From Gnetum montanum (Eukaryota > Streptophyta > Gnetopsida > Gnetales > Gnetaceae): 64,000 nt of DNA. Position 1 is the first letter of the stretch. Each line of letters opens with the position of its first letter. Below are positions 24,218-34,739 of the stretch, piece after piece. The notes below the pieces were generated by a model. The model had not been told where the DNA came from. It saw only the letters and a program-made list of their open reading frames with translations, and ran no database searches. The stretch covers positions 116,120 through 180,119 of the forward strand of contig MNCI01025089.1 in assembly GCA_015680685.1 (NCBI GenBank), read 5' to 3'. The translations under genes were made by a program, and so were the position numbers.

Positions 24218-24232
24218 TCAATCGTGGGGGTA
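24218..24232 (+). promoter_or_regulatory. 3' polypurine tract of element C
   Basis: CAATCGTGGGGGTA directly precedes the TGATGAAG start of the 3' LTR. It would prime plus-strand DNA synthesis. Element D has the decayed equivalent CAATTTTGGGATTA. Confidence 0.65.
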
Positions 24233-25156
24233 TGATGAAGTGTCAAAAGTCAATGCATCGACTGGGCCACGTATACAGAACCGCGTCGATGCAGACCAGT
24301 CGATGTAGCCACCCTACATCGATGTGGCCTCGATTACATAGCCACCCTTTCTAGCCTATAAATATGAGGGCCTTCCACCTCATTTAGGCATTTTTTTGAG
24401 TAGTGATAGCGAAGCTCTTGTATTTTTATCCAACAAGAGATAGAATATTTTCCAAGTGCCCATAGTAGGTGTATGAAAAGTGATCAGATCTTTATTCGAG
24501 CATTGATGTATCTGAGCCCATTGGCATGATGGCAATAAAGATGAACTGTTCAAGCATACCTTGTAGCATTTGGAATTAGTTTTTTCATGCATTTAATAGT
24601 TTAAAATGTTTATGCTTTATTAATTACTTGTTTATGCTTTAATAGTTATTTGTTGATCATTTATGTTTTCATTATTATAATTTCAATCGTTAGTATTCAT
24701 TCGTAGTTCGTAAAAGACATAAGTATGACCATCTCGAATGTAATTCAAACACTTGGTAAGCCTAGCGACGCTTAAGGTCTGGTAACCCAGTAGTGTTAGG
24801 AAATGCTCAGAACGTGCTCAGAAGATGGAACCAGATACTTGTGCTAGGAGTAGTTAGAATACAAACTAAGATAATTAGAGATTAGATAATAGTTTATTCC
24901 TTACTTTCCATACCTCACTTAGTCATCAAAAAATATAGTTAAAAAGATATAAAAATCATTATCCTTAGTCTCACTTAACCATCATAATAGAACTTCACAA
25001 GTAAGATTAGGATGACAATGATTGTTCCAACCCAATGTTTCACTAGTTAGAAGTCTGGTGTGTGTTATGTGCTTACACTTTGCAGATTTTGACTGAGTCA
25101 TGCATGAGTAGTTGTGATTTGTATGGTTGGGTGTAGCGGTACCTAGCCGCTCATCA
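24233..25156 (+). repeat. 3' LTR of element C
   Basis: 924 bp, TGATGAAGTGTC...CTCATCA. U3 has GTATAC at 24,271, CGTCGATGC and GTCGATG words and a TATAAATA box at 24,357. It is highly similar to the 5' LTR from about 12,100 onward, with scattered transitions, but more divergent in U3. It is followed by the ATGGC duplication. Confidence 0.92.
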
Positions 25157-25161
25157 ATGGC
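25157..25161 (+). repeat. Target-site duplication of element C, right copy
   Basis: ATGGC, identical to 11,946-11,950. Minus-strand ORF3 of element A resumes from here. Confidence 0.93.
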
Positions 25162-26177
25162 CACATGAGACTTTGACATTGTTTCATGAGTGGGTGGTGG
25201 AGGTGGTGGTTGTTGCTCCTCTTCTTAAATCACCTCCACAGGTAATTTTCCCTTTATCATTTCTACCGAGGAAGCGGTTGGAGAATGATAGACTATGTCA
25301 TTGGAGTAGCTGGCTATGCCTTCTATTTTGTATAATTTTCTAATAAGGAATGGAAGGGGAAGTTCCTTACTTTCATGTTCTTCTCCTTGAAGCATTTTTT
25401 AATCTCTAAATAGATTAACTATGGAATGTTGATGTGGAATCTTCCACTTAGTGCAGCTCACACATGGGTGGAGAGGGATGTGACCTTTCTAGGCCTCATC
25501 ATTAGATTGAGGTGAAAGGCCATCATTTTGAAATAGGCACATTCCACTATCATGAGTCCACGAAACTCCTTATGTTGCACTCCATAGTACGATTGTGTCC
25601 ATTCTTTCTTGATGTTTAGATCTACCTATGTTGGAATTTCATATAGAGTGGCCCCAGTTTCAAGCAACCCAAGGGCCTTAGAGATTGCTTTGACCGATTA
25701 ATACATAGTTATGTTCTTTATTTTAATCATGGCAATGACTTGCCTATTGTTCTAGAAGAGATATATCTCTCCCATGTACGACTCCCTACTAGAAATAATG
25801 ATGGGCCACATAGGAGAGTTTTGAAGTTGCATCTTGGCTTCTAGAGAAGCAAACTTCAAGAAGGTTTCAAAGTTTAGCTCCTAAACCACAAATTTTTGAA
25901 CCTCCTTGGATGTAATTTACCTAAGGAAAGCTTCCATCAAGGTGACCTCAAGGTTCAATCTTGGTCTACGTGCCTTATCTCCATGGGATTATTCAATTGT
26001 GGCTACTTTGGAAATCTTTCTAACAGACTCCACTTCAGGCTCCTCTTGAAGAGGTCTTGTTGCATGGGTTTCAACTACCTACTCTTGGGACTATTCTTGG
26101 CTCCTTTTAGTTCTTGTCCATTTGCTCCTCAGTTGGGATGGTCCTCCTTTTAATGGATGCTTTCCTTTTGGTGTCAT
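25162..26177 (-). pseudogene. Element A: ORF3, N-terminal part
   Basis: The minus strand starts ATG at 26,177 reading MTPKG and runs through the conserved globular block shared with C, D and F. It then enters a Pro-rich linker with EEEQQPPPPP near 25,220, which is exactly where C inserted. The next codons are found at 11,950 downward. A TGTGATCATAG tract abuts the ATG, like the acceptor-like tracts in C and D. Numerous stops. The 350 bases before the ATG (26,178-26,590) match the D leader at 47,450-47,823. Confidence 0.7.
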
Positions 26178-26593
26178 CTATGATCACAACAGATCTAAGG
26201 ATTAGCATGTGATGTGTAACTTATAATATTTAGGTACCTTATCTCATTGATTAGTTATACTTGGCTAAGTTATGACCATGGTAGATTAAATATTTTAATA
26301 TTTGTTGATTAATAAGGCCACTAGAGTTCATTGGAAGGTTTTACATAAATTAATGATTTTAATGTTATTTTATGTGTTAAACCTTTGTCGGAGTTAGAAA
26401 AATTTCAAAAATAATTTCATAATAAACCTAAGGTTTTTGGCCCCAACGATATAGAGCTTACTCCTAGTAGTTGCAAGACTAAAGAATGAGGTAAATTAGA
26501 CAAATGGTTTGAAAGTTATGGGTTTTGGAAGATTCTAGGATTTCAATAATGAAAAAACTCACCCCTTCATTTGAGCACAAATGTGGAAAAACA

Positions 26594-27400
26594 TTAAGTG
26601 TTTGCACCTATGTATAGGATTTTTTTGCTGCATTGATGAAATCTTATCGACATGGAAAACTCCATAGATAGGATCCCATTGATAGTGCTTATCATATAAA
26701 TTTTCACATTAAAAATTATGAAAAATAGATAGAATTTAAACATGAACTTGGGGTTCTCAGAGAGCCAATAAAGCCATGAACATGATGAAACAATGGAAGA
26801 GTCACTATATTTTCTAATTGTTCTTGTTAAGATCTTAGTGATTTCTATATTTCTTTCCTCTACTTGACTATTGGCTTGGGGATGGTAGTGTGTTGTTGAT
26901 TTATGTTCTACCCATAAGCATTGCATGATCTTCCAAAAGGTAGTACTTGTAAAGAAACTACCATTGTTAGAAATAAGTGCACGTGGCACACCAAAATTTT
27001 TTACAACATTTTAGTATAAAAACCGAGTAGCTATAGAAGATGTGTAATTGATAATGTCTACTACTTCTACTCATTTCATATAATAGTTAATAGAAACTAT
27101 GATGTATGCATTTCCATTTGACATGGGTGTGGTGGGACATATGAAGTCAATAACCCATATGTTAAATGGTTTTAGTGCTTGGATCCATTATTGAGCTTCC
27201 TCCATATGAGCATTCATCTCACCATTGTGTTAGTAATGATAACAAGAGTAGACAAAGTGGTGGACATCCTTGAAGAGTGTTGGCTAATAATATCCTACCA
27301 TTAGGATCTTAATGGCCATGCATCTACTAGCATAGTGAACCACACAAGGGCCCTCATGAGCATCATAGAGGATGCACAATTAGTTAGCATCAAAAACCTA
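26594..27400 (-). pseudogene. Element A: integrase
   Basis: Minus-strand integrase remnant. The open segment 26,989-26,594 begins MPRALISNNGSFFTSTTFW and continues through HYHPQANSQVEERN and EITKILTRTIRKYSD, matching the second and third catalytic regions of element C. The second catalytic Asp reads Asn (NNGS for DNGT). After the WLYWLSENP segment the frame leaves the family, so a deletion joins integrase to the ORF3 leader and removes the pol-ORF3 spacer. The zinc-binding part is at about 27,230-27,400 in decayed form. Confidence 0.75.
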
Positions 27401-27699
27401 CCAATGAACTAGGCCATTGACACACACCTTGTAAAATTGTCTGTTGATCTTCATAAAGCATTTTTCTTGATGAAGAAACTGTTGTTTCTTCCTATTACCT
27501 AGTTCTTATGGCATCTTCTAAATGTGAAGGTAGGTAAGGATGCCATTGTACCAACTAAGATTAGTGGGCACTTGTTTATTTATAGCACCTGCAAAGAGGA
27601 GTTGATCAGGAAATTGATCAAAACGTGGGCTCTCCTCTTCTTTGTTATTCCATCTCAACCAAGACATAGTTGCTGAATTTTTCCTATAAATACATCACC

Positions 27700-28780
27700 A
27701 CCATTAGTTCTTTCTCTATTATAGTGTAATTTAGGTTTGCACCCACAATGCTTTGACTCACACAATTGATATAGTAAGGACATTTTTTATTGTCCAACTA
27801 TGTGAGCATGACTCCTCAAGCATAATTGAAAGCATCCATCATGATGTGAAATTATTTAGACTATTTCTTAAGTTCTTGGAATGCATTCTCACATAATTGA
27901 AATAGAATTAGTCTCTGCAAGCTATTTCTTAAGTTCTCGGAATGCATTCTCACATTCCTTAGTCTAGAAGAATGGAGCATTCTTCCTTATAAGCTCTACC
28001 AATAGTTTGATGATTTTAGAAAAAATCTCTATGAAGTGCTAGTAGTAGCTAATGTGACTAAGGACTGATCAGACATCTTTGACAATTTCTAGTTGATGGG
28101 TAATTCCTTGGATGACCCTTATTTTTTCAAGGTCCATCATAATCCCTGCTTGTGATATTATGTGCCCTAAAATAATACCCTCTTGGACCATCAAATGACT
28201 TTTCTACTAGTTGAGCAAAAGGTTTGTCTCCACACAACTCTTTAGCACTTGCTTAAGATAATCCAAGGCTTGCTCAAATGTAGTCCCAAAGGTGAATAAT
28301 TCATCCATAAAGACTTCCACCTTGCTAGCAATTTGCTATTGAAAAATGCTTTGGATAAGGCATTGGAAGGTTGTAGGGGCATTGCATAGACCAAAGGACA
28401 TCTTTCTATATGCAAAATTCTCCTAAGGACTTATGAATGTGGGTTTGTTCTAATCTTTAGGTGCAATATAGATTTAGTTATGACCACTATAACCATCTAG
28501 AAAGCCATAATAGCAATGCCTAGAGATGGTGTCCAATACCTTATCCACAAATGGTAATGAAAAATGATCTCGGTATGTTGTCATGTTCAATAACATGAAG
28601 TTAATACAAAAACTCAACTTACCACCTTTTTCTGGCACTATCACAAGTGGGCTAACCCACTCACTATCTACAATGAGATAGATGAACCCCACCTTAATGA
28701 GTTGTTTAATCTTCTCTTTAACAATCTGCTTGAGTTTAGGGTTCAACCATTGCTATAGTTACCTCTTTGTCTTCATGGAA
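27700..28780 (-). pseudogene. Element A: reverse transcriptase and RNase H
   Basis: Minus-strand RT. The segment 28,746-28,474 reads NPKLKQIVKEKIKQLIKVGF, then WVSPLVIVPEKGGKL, then FSLPFVDKVLDTISRHCYYG, aligned with C at 16,505-16,745. Then come FAYRKMSFGLCNAPTTFQ and a catalytic box reading FMDE (plus strand 28,300-28,311) instead of FMDD, so the second catalytic Asp is lost. The connection region follows with VLSHISYY. Stops and the 61-bp duplication break the RNase H end. Confidence 0.85.
27861..27955 (+). repeat. 61-bp tandem duplication inside element A
   Basis: CTATTTCTTAAGTTCTTGGA at 27,861 recurs with one difference at 27,922. The match extends 34 bases, through AATGCATTCTCACAT. Element C has a single copy of the equivalent RNase H-proximal sequence near 17,300, so the duplication is private to A. 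Confidence 0.8.
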
Positions 28781-29269
28781 GGATCTATATACATGTAGTG
28801 TTAGCATATCTGTGATCAATTCTAGTTGGTTCATGATATGAGTAGGTGAAGGCTATTTTCCATTTGTTGATAATCTTCAATAGCTTCTCTTTTTATTTAA
28901 GAGCAAGATTGGCATTGATTATAACTAGCTTGCAATTTTTTAGGAAATAATATTTCATTCTATCTAGTAGAGTTTTCAACTCTAGGGGCTTCTATTTAAA
29001 AATGTTAGGAATTTCCAACTCTCCCTAATTAGTGTCATTAGTTTCATTATTAGAGAGTTGCCAATGAACTTGCTATAGTTTATCCATGGCTTCAACATAG
29101 GCACTTGTTAGACTCTTAATTTACTCCATGCATATTGTTGAACTACTTTTAGAATTAGCTATCAACCATTGGGCATCCTCTTGCTTTGTGATTATTGAGT
29201 ATAGGCACCTTTGAATTTATGTCACATCTGATACTATATACATGTTGTGATCGATGTACTTTTGAAGGA

Positions 29270-29700
29270 TCATAATTTTTGCACACAATTACACCTTGTT
29301 TCACTGTACGTGATGCATGGAATGTGCTTCTTCTCTATTTTATGAAATTCATTTTCCTTGGAAATTTCCAAGGAGAGATATCTAATTTTCAAATGTGCAT
29401 CAATGGTGCTTAGCCAAGCCTTTCTTATGATTATTGGAAATTCCCCTTTGTAGTTATCAACACGAATCACTAGGAAGTTAGTAGGATAGGGTGAACCACA
29501 TATGGTGATCACAATGTCCTCCACTAGTCCCAATGGAACTGTGATGGACTAGCCTACCAACTCAACATGAATGTTTCTCTTCTTAAGTGGAGGTAAGTTT
29601 TAGGCTTTGTACATTTCATGGAAAATCAAATTCATGAAAAAACTTGAGTCCAAAAGAGCTTTGCAAGGCTCATTCCCTATGATTTGCAAATAGATTAAGG
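29270..29700 (-). pseudogene. Element A: aspartic protease
   Basis: The minus strand matches the C protease: LLDS at the active site, then an open segment 29,533-29,270 with GLVEDIVITICGSPYPTNFLVIR and the KAWLSTIDAH motif. The active site reads Asp-Ser-Ser for Asp-Ser-Gly. Upstream, at 29,712-30,111, are short open segments from the gag-protease junction. Homology to the family ends at about 30,111, so gag and the 5' LTR of A are absent from this side. Confidence 0.8.
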
Positions 29701-30111
29701 GACTTCCAAGATCAAATCATTTTTTGGAAAGGTGAATAGACTTTATCTAATTTGTGATGGCACGGATCAACATCATGGTGTGCACTTTGGAAGGTGTTTA
29801 GTTTGGAGGGTTCTTGAACAAGTTTGTAGTGACCAAAAACATCAATGGCTAGAACACTAAGGTCCATAGGTGCACAGCCTAACCTCAAGTCTACATGAGG
29901 GCCTACTGCATAAGGAGATGGGGCACCTTGAACAATATTGTCGATCAAATAGGGACTTACTAGATGCTACTAGGGTGCAGTGTGGTTTGATGCAGTGTTG
30001 ATGCAAAATGATGCTAAGAGTTTGACCAATGTCAACAGTGTTAGTGGGGTTGACCACAATGAAGATTTTTGACAAAAATAAGGATTTCAATGAGTGAAGA
30101 TTGCTACCCAA

Positions 30112-32340
30112 GCATGATTTTAGGCATGGCTATGTAGTGAAATAGTAGAAAATGCAAATAAAACACCAAAAATATAAAAGGAGAGAGAGAGAGGGAGAGA
30201 AGCAGAACACCACCCCAAACATAGTTAACACCAAAAGGGGTTAGAAGGTACACTATGTACAACAGGCATAGTGGATAGCATAGTCATACTACTTAGGGGT
30301 GTTTGGCCATGAAGATTAGCATTCCAGTGAGGTGTCTGCATATGTTGAGTTAGCCACTATGGTGTACCATTGGTTGTAGTGTCTTGGTGGACTATGATGG
30401 GCTACAGTGGTCTACAACTTCACCAATATACCTTTGGTTCTCTCCTAAGCACTCCTCAGGTTTTCCAAGTCTCTAGTTTGCTAACTCCTATACTATCTTG
30501 TGTGAGGTCAAGCATAGTTATAATTTTGGGGCTAAAAGGGGATACAAAAAAGAAGCATTTTGCTAACTATGCATACCAAAGGTGAGTTGGAGTTAAGCTA
30601 AGTGATATTACTATGCTGTGAAGGCTGCTGGAGGCTATTTTGGCTATCTATGCTTGACTACGCTCTGGACTGGGGGAGAGCATAGTATTGCACTTAGAAA
30701 AATTTGAAAATAATGGCTATGTGCTAATTACACTCTGCATTGGAGGCTATGCTCCTAACAAGAGGTGATCATAGCTCCAACACTTGTTAAAATTTGCGAA
30801 AACTAGCTTCTAGTTGACTATGCTCTCCACGAGAGGCTGACTATGCTCTGAGGCAGTGGAGAGCATAGTCCCAACACTTTCTATGTTGACTACACTTTCC
30901 ACAAGAGGCCAACTATGCCTTGAGGTAGTGGAGAGCATAGTCTTGACACTTAGACAAAATTGCAAAAAACTGGTTTTTTGTGTTAACTACGCTCTCCACA
31001 AGAGGCTGACTACACTTTGAGATAGTGAAGAATGTAGTCCTAGAACTTAGAAAAATTTGTAGTGACTAGCTTCATGCTAACACTTGGACAAATTTGTAGT
31101 TGGAATTTTGTACTTTAGGTTTGGTGGTGTTTCATTGGTCCCTCTTTGTTGATGTCTAGATTAGTGGCCCAACAAACATCAACAAAGAATGACAAAACAC
31201 CACAGCAAGCCTGGAATCAACATTGATCTTCAATGCATGGTTAGATGTTGCTACACTGTGCTCAAAGACTATTATGGATAGGGGCATGCTAGAGGGTAGG
31301 GGTGAAGTGGGAGTACAAGGTGTAGGTGATGTGCTGAGGATAAAAAGGGGAAGATAAGATGCAAATGTGGTATTATGACACCACAGTTGATGGTGACCAT
31401 AGCACTAGAGTGGCTTGCCCTTGAAAATGTTGACCTATTCTCCAAGTTCTTGTGAGAGAGTCAAGGTGTAGGCTCAAGGCTAGGCCAGCTACAAAACTAC
31501 TTTGTTACTTGATTGCCTGGCAATGTGCTTTCCCACGATGCCCCCCATACCCCACCACCTTTTTTGTGGGATGAGCCTTCCTTGGGCTCTACACATTGCT
31601 AAATGCTTACTGTGGAATATAATGCTTCCCATAAAGTGAATTGTTTGTCACTAGATGGGCTTCACTTCATCATTGAAAAAATGGCATGGTGTTTGTATGA
31701 TAGGAATTTCTACCTTAAGAATACTTATGTTACATCCACCTAGGCTTTGATTGGCCAATAGAGGATTCCCATGGAATGACTAATATTATGTCTACCTTGG
31801 GAATCTTGATGTTTGATGAGATATGTGAAGAGGATGACATGTGGTCACAACACGTGAGTGTCAAAAGGGTTTGCTCACTTTTCTACACAAAGAATGAAAG
31901 GGTATTTGGATATAGGAGTAGGTGTGAGTAGGCTATAATGAGATCAAGGAGATGTGCACTGTTGAGAGGCTTAGCTAGTCCAATCATGCACATTGGAGTG
32001 ATGTGGTGACTTGCTAACACAATAAGAGGCATCTTTGCATGATGACCCAGGGATTCATCTTGCAAACACAACTCTAAGAAGACAAGAAGACCATATAAGA
32101 CAAATTATGCCAATAAATTCTAAGGAGAAAAGATGCTACAAGTTCTCTAAGGCTACACCCATTGCAAGTGCTTGAAAGCTAGTAAAATTGTAGATGGCCA
32201 AGATGTTGCAAGTGCTCCAAAGGTTGCAACCATGGTAGGTGCTCCATTATAGGACTATAGCATGCTTGCCTGCATGGTGTAGAAGGTGGACAAGGGTTAT
32301 GCACACTCGCTCGCTTGTAGGAGGATGGAAGAAATTATTA
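30112..32340 (-). other. Tat-type element B: 3' untranslated/LTR region
   Basis: This non-coding region lies between the end of element A and a tandem array. It holds (GA)n at 30,181-30,200, hairpin repeats at 30,816-31,039, and low-coding sequence to 32,340. Similar words (GACTATGCTCT, short CT/GA runs) occur at 36,600-38,400. It is likely the 3' end or LTR of the minus-strand Tat-lineage element whose integrase ends near 32,950. I could not fix LTR boundaries. Confidence 0.45.
30816..31039 (+). repeat. Tandem hairpin repeats
   Basis: Three successive units each have facing arms: GACTATGCTCTCCAC (30,816-30,830) with its exact reverse complement at 30,856-30,870; a diverged arm at 30,888-30,902 with GTGGAGAGCATAGTC at 30,928-30,942; and diverged arms at 30,985-30,999 and 31,025-31,039. 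Unit spacing is 72 and 97 bases. A related arm pair lies near 30,650-30,680. Confidence 0.75.
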
Positions 32341-32344
32341 GTGG

Positions 32345-32905
32345 CTGATTAGGAACCCAGTTTAAGGTCTTGGTAGACCGTGGCCTTACTAGTTTAAGGT
32401 CTTAGCAAACTGCGAACCTAGTTTAACATCCTAGCAGACCATGTTATGCTAGTTGATAGTCTCACCAAACTGCTATGTGCTAGTTTAAGATTATAGCAAA
32501 TGTGTTGTACCACTTTAAATTCATGGTGGACTACTAGTTTATAGGCACAATGGATGCATTATGCTAGTTTAACATCATGACCCAAGGATGAGTTGTGCTA
32601 GTTTAGCATCATAGCGAATGAGTGCTTTACTAGTTTAGCATTGTAGTGGACAAGTTTTGCTAGTTTAATGTCATAGCAGATAAATGTTATGCGAGTTTAG
32701 TATCATAGTAAGTGAACTATGCTAGTTTAACATCATAGCAAACAAATTGTGTGTTTGTGTGCATGTGCGCACGTGCGCACCAGTTTAACATTGTAGCAAA
32801 CAAGCTATGCCAGTTTAATATCATAGCGGAAAATCTATGCTAGTTTATAATCATGGTAGACTTTTGTGACACTTTAGCATCGTAGTAGATGAATGCTTAC
32901 CTTGC
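32345..32905 (+). repeat. Tandem array 1: about 16 units of 33-38 bp
   Basis: The core CTAGTTTAACATCATAGC recurs with variation (CTAGTTTAAGGTCTTAGC, CTAGTTTAGCATCATAGC and so on). It is contiguous without spacers and lies just after the integrase end of minus-strand element B. Tandem arrays in the 3' UTR are known for Tat/Ogre-lineage elements. Array 2 (42,395-42,895) has the same core. Confidence 0.85.
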
Positions 32906-32949
32906 CTTATTGATGTGTGGTGCTACATGTTAGATGTAATATGACTTCA

Positions 32950-34290
32950 ATTACGAATGGTTTACTAGATTGGAAAATTCATTTTCATCTTAATTAACAA
33001 GCTTGAATGCCCCATTGTCATAGGACTTAGTGACCAAGAATGGCCCTTCCTAGTTAGTTAAGAATTTATCCATGGGTTCGTGAATGGCCCTAAGGACTAG
33101 GTCCCCTTTTCTGATCAGATACTAATGCTGGTTGTGATGATGCTTTTGTCATTACTTTTCTTGATACCACTCAATGTAATCAAGTGTATGCATGTGTTCT
33201 TTCTCTATTGAGTTGAGGTCTATGGTTCTCAACTCATTATTCTAACCTTCGTCGATGAAGTCTGAGAGGATCACCTATAGTAATGGAACCTATAATTCAA
33301 GTGGCAAAATAGCTTCAAATCCATAAACGAGGCTATAAGGCATCATACCTATTGCTATTTGATGCATAATGTGGTAGTGCATAAACCAATTGCTTATGCC
33401 ATCATTGTTTTCTATTATTTATCATCTTCTTAAGAAGGTTGATGATGATATTATTGGTGGCCTCCACTTGGCCATTTTCCTTAGGGTAGTATGGTAATGA
33501 AAAGGAGTTCTTGATGCCAAAGTGCTCAAAAAAGGCTTTGGTTTTAGTGCTACTAAACTATGATCCATTGTTCATCACTATGGTCATTGGTAAGCTAAAG
33601 TGGATCACTATGTTATCTAACACAAATTTGCAAACTTGTTGCGATGTTATCTTTCTAAGGGGAATAGCCTCAACCCATTTGGTGAAATACTCAGTTGTGC
33701 TTATTATGAAGTTATGCCTTGTGAAGGACTTAGGCATTATGGGTCCAATGATGTCCAAGCCCCAATGTTGAAATGGCCACATGATTTATGTTGTATGCAA
33801 TGTAGTTGGTGGCACATGCATTAAGTTGCTATGCTGCTGACAAGTGGTGCACATTTTAACTTTTGAGATGTACTTGCTTTCCATGTGAGGCCAATAGTAA
33901 CCTAGCCATATGATTTTTTCTACCATTATCCTAGGTGCTATGTGACCTCAACACAATCCTCTGTGCACTTGCTTGATGATCGTTTGCACTTTGCTATTAC
34001 TTACATAGGTTAGTAGTATGCCATTGTAGGATCTGGGGCATAACATGTTATCACCTATGATGATGTACTATCATAAAAATTTATACACTGTGTCTTTTTG
34101 GGTAATAGTTAAATCTTGTGGAGGCTCACCCTGTAGGAGGTGCACCTTGATGTCATCGTACCACACTTTCATGTGGGTAATGTTAACTGTGGCTATGGAT
34201 GTATCTTTGATGGTTTGCATAATAAGTGCAGTGCAATCCACCACAAAGGTAGGCAATGTATCAAACATGCTAGGCACGATGCTAAGGGCT
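32950..34290 (-). pseudogene. Tat-type element B: integrase
   Basis: Minus-strand integrase. The zinc-binding region ends VKMCTTCQQH at about 33,850. The core reads FQHWGLDIIGPIMPKS, then an STTEYFTKWVEAIPLR block in 33,782-33,558, then VMNNGS at its end, and YYPKENGQVEATN near 33,480. The second catalytic Asp is Asn. Family order HHCC, D, D, E is otherwise kept. The end runs into a GRAILGH-like C-terminus at about 33,000, then array 1. The lineage call comes from the upstream archaeal-type RNase H. Confidence 0.85.
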
Positions 34291-34299
34291 AACATTGCT

Positions 34300-34720
34300 A
34301 GTGCATTGACAATGGCATTTTCATTTTGGGGAATATGTTAGACATCGACAATTGCAAAGTGTTGGAGCAAGTTTTTTGCTAAATCACAGTAAGGCCATAA
34401 ATGTTCTACCTTGTAGGTGTAAATCTCTATTACCTGGTTGACCACTAATTATGAGTCACCTTAAATTACTATATGTTGGATCCCTAGGTCGCATGCTGCA
34501 AGGATACTTTGGAGAAGACCTTTGTACTATGGCAAGTTGCTAATGCAAGGAAATATGAAATAATATGCAAAGGGTTAGATATTTTCAACGGAAAACATGA
34601 TAATAGTAGTAGCACTACCTCCTTAAGAGGTTGAAGCTCCATTGAAGTGTAGGAGTGCCTCATTTACAAGTGAATCCATGAGTTGTGTAGCTATAGCTTG
34701 ACCTTTTGTTAAGGCTTACA
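34300..34720 (-). pseudogene. Tat-type element B: additional archaeal-type RNase H domain
   Basis: Between RNase H and integrase, the minus strand reads a second RNase H: NEALLHFNGAST near 34,660, then YKGLLQSILAACDLGIQHIV, then GDS.LVVNQV near 34,440, and NALAMLALS at 34,295. This domain with a DGA...E...GDS pattern is diagnostic for Tat-lineage gypsy elements. The first catalytic Asp reads Asn (FNGA for FDGA). Confidence 0.8.
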
Positions 34721-34739
34721 TGACATAATGCAAGTCAAA

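Larger units (their letters stand above)
11951..25156 (+). mobile_element. Element C: full-length Athila-like Ty3/gypsy retrotransposon (13.2 kb)
   Basis: The element has two LTRs (11,951-12,887 and 24,233-25,156), both TGATGAAG...CTCATCA, a tRNA-Asp-type primer binding site at 12,889, gag, protease, RT, RNase H, integrase, a long spacer, ORF3 and a 3' polypurine tract. It is flanked by ATGGC duplications. The RT box FMDD and tRNA-Asp priming fit the Athila lineage, as does an extra frame after pol. It is inserted in ORF3 of minus-strand element A: joining the flanks restores the A homology. All frames carry stops and the LTRs differ at many sites, so it is old and inactive. Confidence 0.92.
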
